Positions 62,971 to 64,000 of a stretch of DNA of 64,000 bases are shown piece by piece. The stretch is from NCBI RefSeq assembly GCF_000012865.1, contig NC_007503.1, forward strand, positions 1,240,001-1,304,000, in the 5' to 3' direction. Numbering within the stretch: position 1 is the first letter of the stretch; every line of letters begins with the position of its first letter. Source of the DNA: Carboxydothermus hydrogenoformans Z-2901 (GTDB taxonomy: Bacteria; Bacillota; Z-2901; Carboxydothermales; Carboxydothermaceae). Position numbers and translations under genes: made by a program. The notes below the pieces were generated by a model. The model saw only the letters and a list, made by a program, of their open reading frames with translations, was not told where the DNA came from and made no database searches.

Positions 62971-63973
62971 AAATACCATAATATGATTGAACCGCAGTTA
63001 TAGCTACCAAGTTTACAATTTCATCCACACTACAGCCCCGGGACAAATCATTTACCGGCTTGGCCATACCCTGCAATATTGGTCCGATCGCTTCTCCCCC
63101 AGACATTCTCTGAGCAAGTTTATATCCTATGTTTCCCGACTGCAAATCGGGGAATATCAAAACATTTGCTCGTCCGGCCACTTCACTTCCAGGAGCTTTC
63201 TGGGCACCTACCGCAGGGACAATTGCCGCATCTACCTGAAGTTCTCCTTCAATTTTTAAATCGGGTCGGAGACGATTGGCAATTCGTGCGGCCTCCCGCA
63301 CTTTTTCAACCAACTCATGTTCGGCACTTCCTTTAGTTGAAAAAGATAACAATCCCACATAAGGAGTTATTCCTAACAACTTTTGCGCAGTCATAGCTGA
63401 TGCAATAGCAATTTCCGCTAACTGCTGGGAATTAGGATCGGGGTTAACAGCGCAATCGGCAAAAAGCATTATTCCATGCTCGCCAAATTGCGGATTAGGA
63501 ATTACCATAATAAATGCTCCGGAAACAACTGAAAACTCCGGCTTGGTTTTTATTATCTGTAAGGCCGGACGTAAAACATTGGGGGTTGGACTTAATGATC
63601 CTGCCACTAAACCATCGGCATCTTCAGCTTTAACCATAAGCGTTGCATAGTAAAGGGGATCATTTATTAGTTCATACGCTTTTTCCAAGGTCATTCCCTT
63701 ATTTTTTCTAAGTTCATACAAAAGATTAGCATATCTATCCCGGTTATTATCTTTTAACGGATCAATGATAGTAACTCCATTAAGATCTACATTTAAATTT
63801 TTTGCTCTTTCGGCAATTTCTTTTTCGTTGCCTAATAAAATTATTTTAGCTAATTGTTGATTGATAATTTCACTCGAAGCTTTAATAACACGATCATCTT
63901 TACTTTCCGGAAGTACAATTGTTCTTTTAAATTCTCGGGCTTTGCTTTTCACTTTTTCAATAAAATTTAACAT
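62969..63973 (-). CDS. pta: Phosphate acetyltransferase
   Basis: Pta converts acetyl-CoA and phosphate to acetyl-phosphate, and works with AckA. The 334-residue single-domain form starts MLNFIEKVKSKAREFKRTIVLPES, with SPTPNVLRPALQIIKT, EGELQVDAA and GNIGYKLAQRM conserved. GGGAGG lies seven bases before the start. A phosphotransbutyrylase role is possible by family, but ackA next door supports acetate. Confidence 0.95.
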   Translation of the reverse strand: MLNFIEKVKSKAREFKRTIVLPESKDDRVIKASSEIINQQLAKIILLGNEKEIAERAKNLNVDLNGVTIIDPLKDNNRDRYANLLYELRKNKGMTLEKAYELINDPLYYATLMVKAEDADGLVAGSLSPTPNVLRPALQIIKTKPEFSVVSGAFIMVIPNPQFGEHGIMLFADCAVNPDPNSQQLAEIAIASAMTAQKLLGITPYVGLLSFSTKGSAEHELVEKVREAARIANRLRPDLKIEGELQVDAAIVPAVGAQKAPGSEVAGRANVLIFPDLQSGNIGYKLAQRMSGGEAIGPILQGMAKPVNDLSRGCSVDEIVNLVAITAVQSYYGI

Positions 63974-64000
63974 AAAAAAGCCTCCCGACTTTTTTCAACA

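Overview
The window reads as a stretch of a low-GC, thermophile-like, spore-forming anaerobic firmicute (class Clostridia). The evidence is a spoVK homologue, a GerAB-type germination permease, a CwlD-like amidase, hfq-miaA-mutLS-miaB synteny, pta-ackA, FapR-controlled type II fatty acid synthesis and a Complex I without its NADH-input subunits. Gene content and order resemble Carboxydothermus hydrogenoformans; that identification is from memory and was not checked. Coding density is very high, no gene-free gap exceeds about 210 bases, and no rRNA, tRNA, CRISPR array or insertion sequence was seen. Most genes lie on the minus strand.

Layout. 1-3.3 kb: end of a System I cytochrome c maturation operon (SHOCT-tailed membrane protein, ccmE with a Cys heme ligand, ccmF). 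3.4-5.5 kb: spoVK and a PLP lyase of the aluminium-resistance family. 5.6-7.0 kb: a fusion of a CwlD-like amidase with a YibQ-type deacetylase domain, convergent with hfq. 7.0-14.6 kb: miaB-mutS-mutL-methyltransferase-miaA-hfq. 14.6-20.5 kb: an accessory-looking block with two small proteins, a membrane protein on the opposite strand, two tandem FAD proteins, a lone GerAB permease, minC, a Nudix hydrolase, a DUF3786 protein and a small hypothetical protein. 20.7-23.8 kb: a three-gene plus-strand set related to 2-hydroxyacyl-CoA dehydratases and their activator. 23.7-25.9 kb: a two-component system. 26-36 kb: yraN, then an 11-gene nuoABCDHIJKLMN operon. 36-42.3 kb: the housekeeping cluster ylxM-ffh-rpsP-khpA-rimM-trmD-(SPOUT methyltransferase)-rplS-rbgA-rnhB. 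42.4-43.8 kb: a class III aminotransferase. 43.7-48.9 kb: SAM by-product salvage genes and an rRNA methyltransferase. 49-60.9 kb: ftsY, smc, rnc and the FapR-controlled fab operon. 61-64 kb: rpmF, a DUF177 gene, ackA and pta.

How the genes work together. FapR, with a likely operator just upstream of its own gene, should control plsX-fabH-fabK-fabD-fabG-acpP; a terminator after acpP separates high ACP expression from fabF-rnc-smc-ftsY. The Complex I operon has its own terminator and sits between rnhB and yraN, which are usually close together. The salvage cluster combines an MTA/SAH deaminase, a nucleoside phosphorylase with 6-oxopurine-type residues, an SAH-hydrolase-like enzyme with a Lys at the adenine-contact position, and an aldolase-fold protein missing key residues. 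Together they suggest that SAM-derived nucleosides are deaminated first and then salvaged as inosine derivatives.

The strongest candidates for something new are the amidase-deacetylase fusion (a possible one-protein muramic-delta-lactam enzyme for spore cortex), the inosine-type SAM by-product cluster with its degenerate class II aldolase, and the split dehydratase/activator module at 20.7-23.8 kb. Starts were moved from the longest open frame where a Shine-Dalgarno sequence or promoter position decided the matter. All family assignments come from reading motifs; no database search was run.
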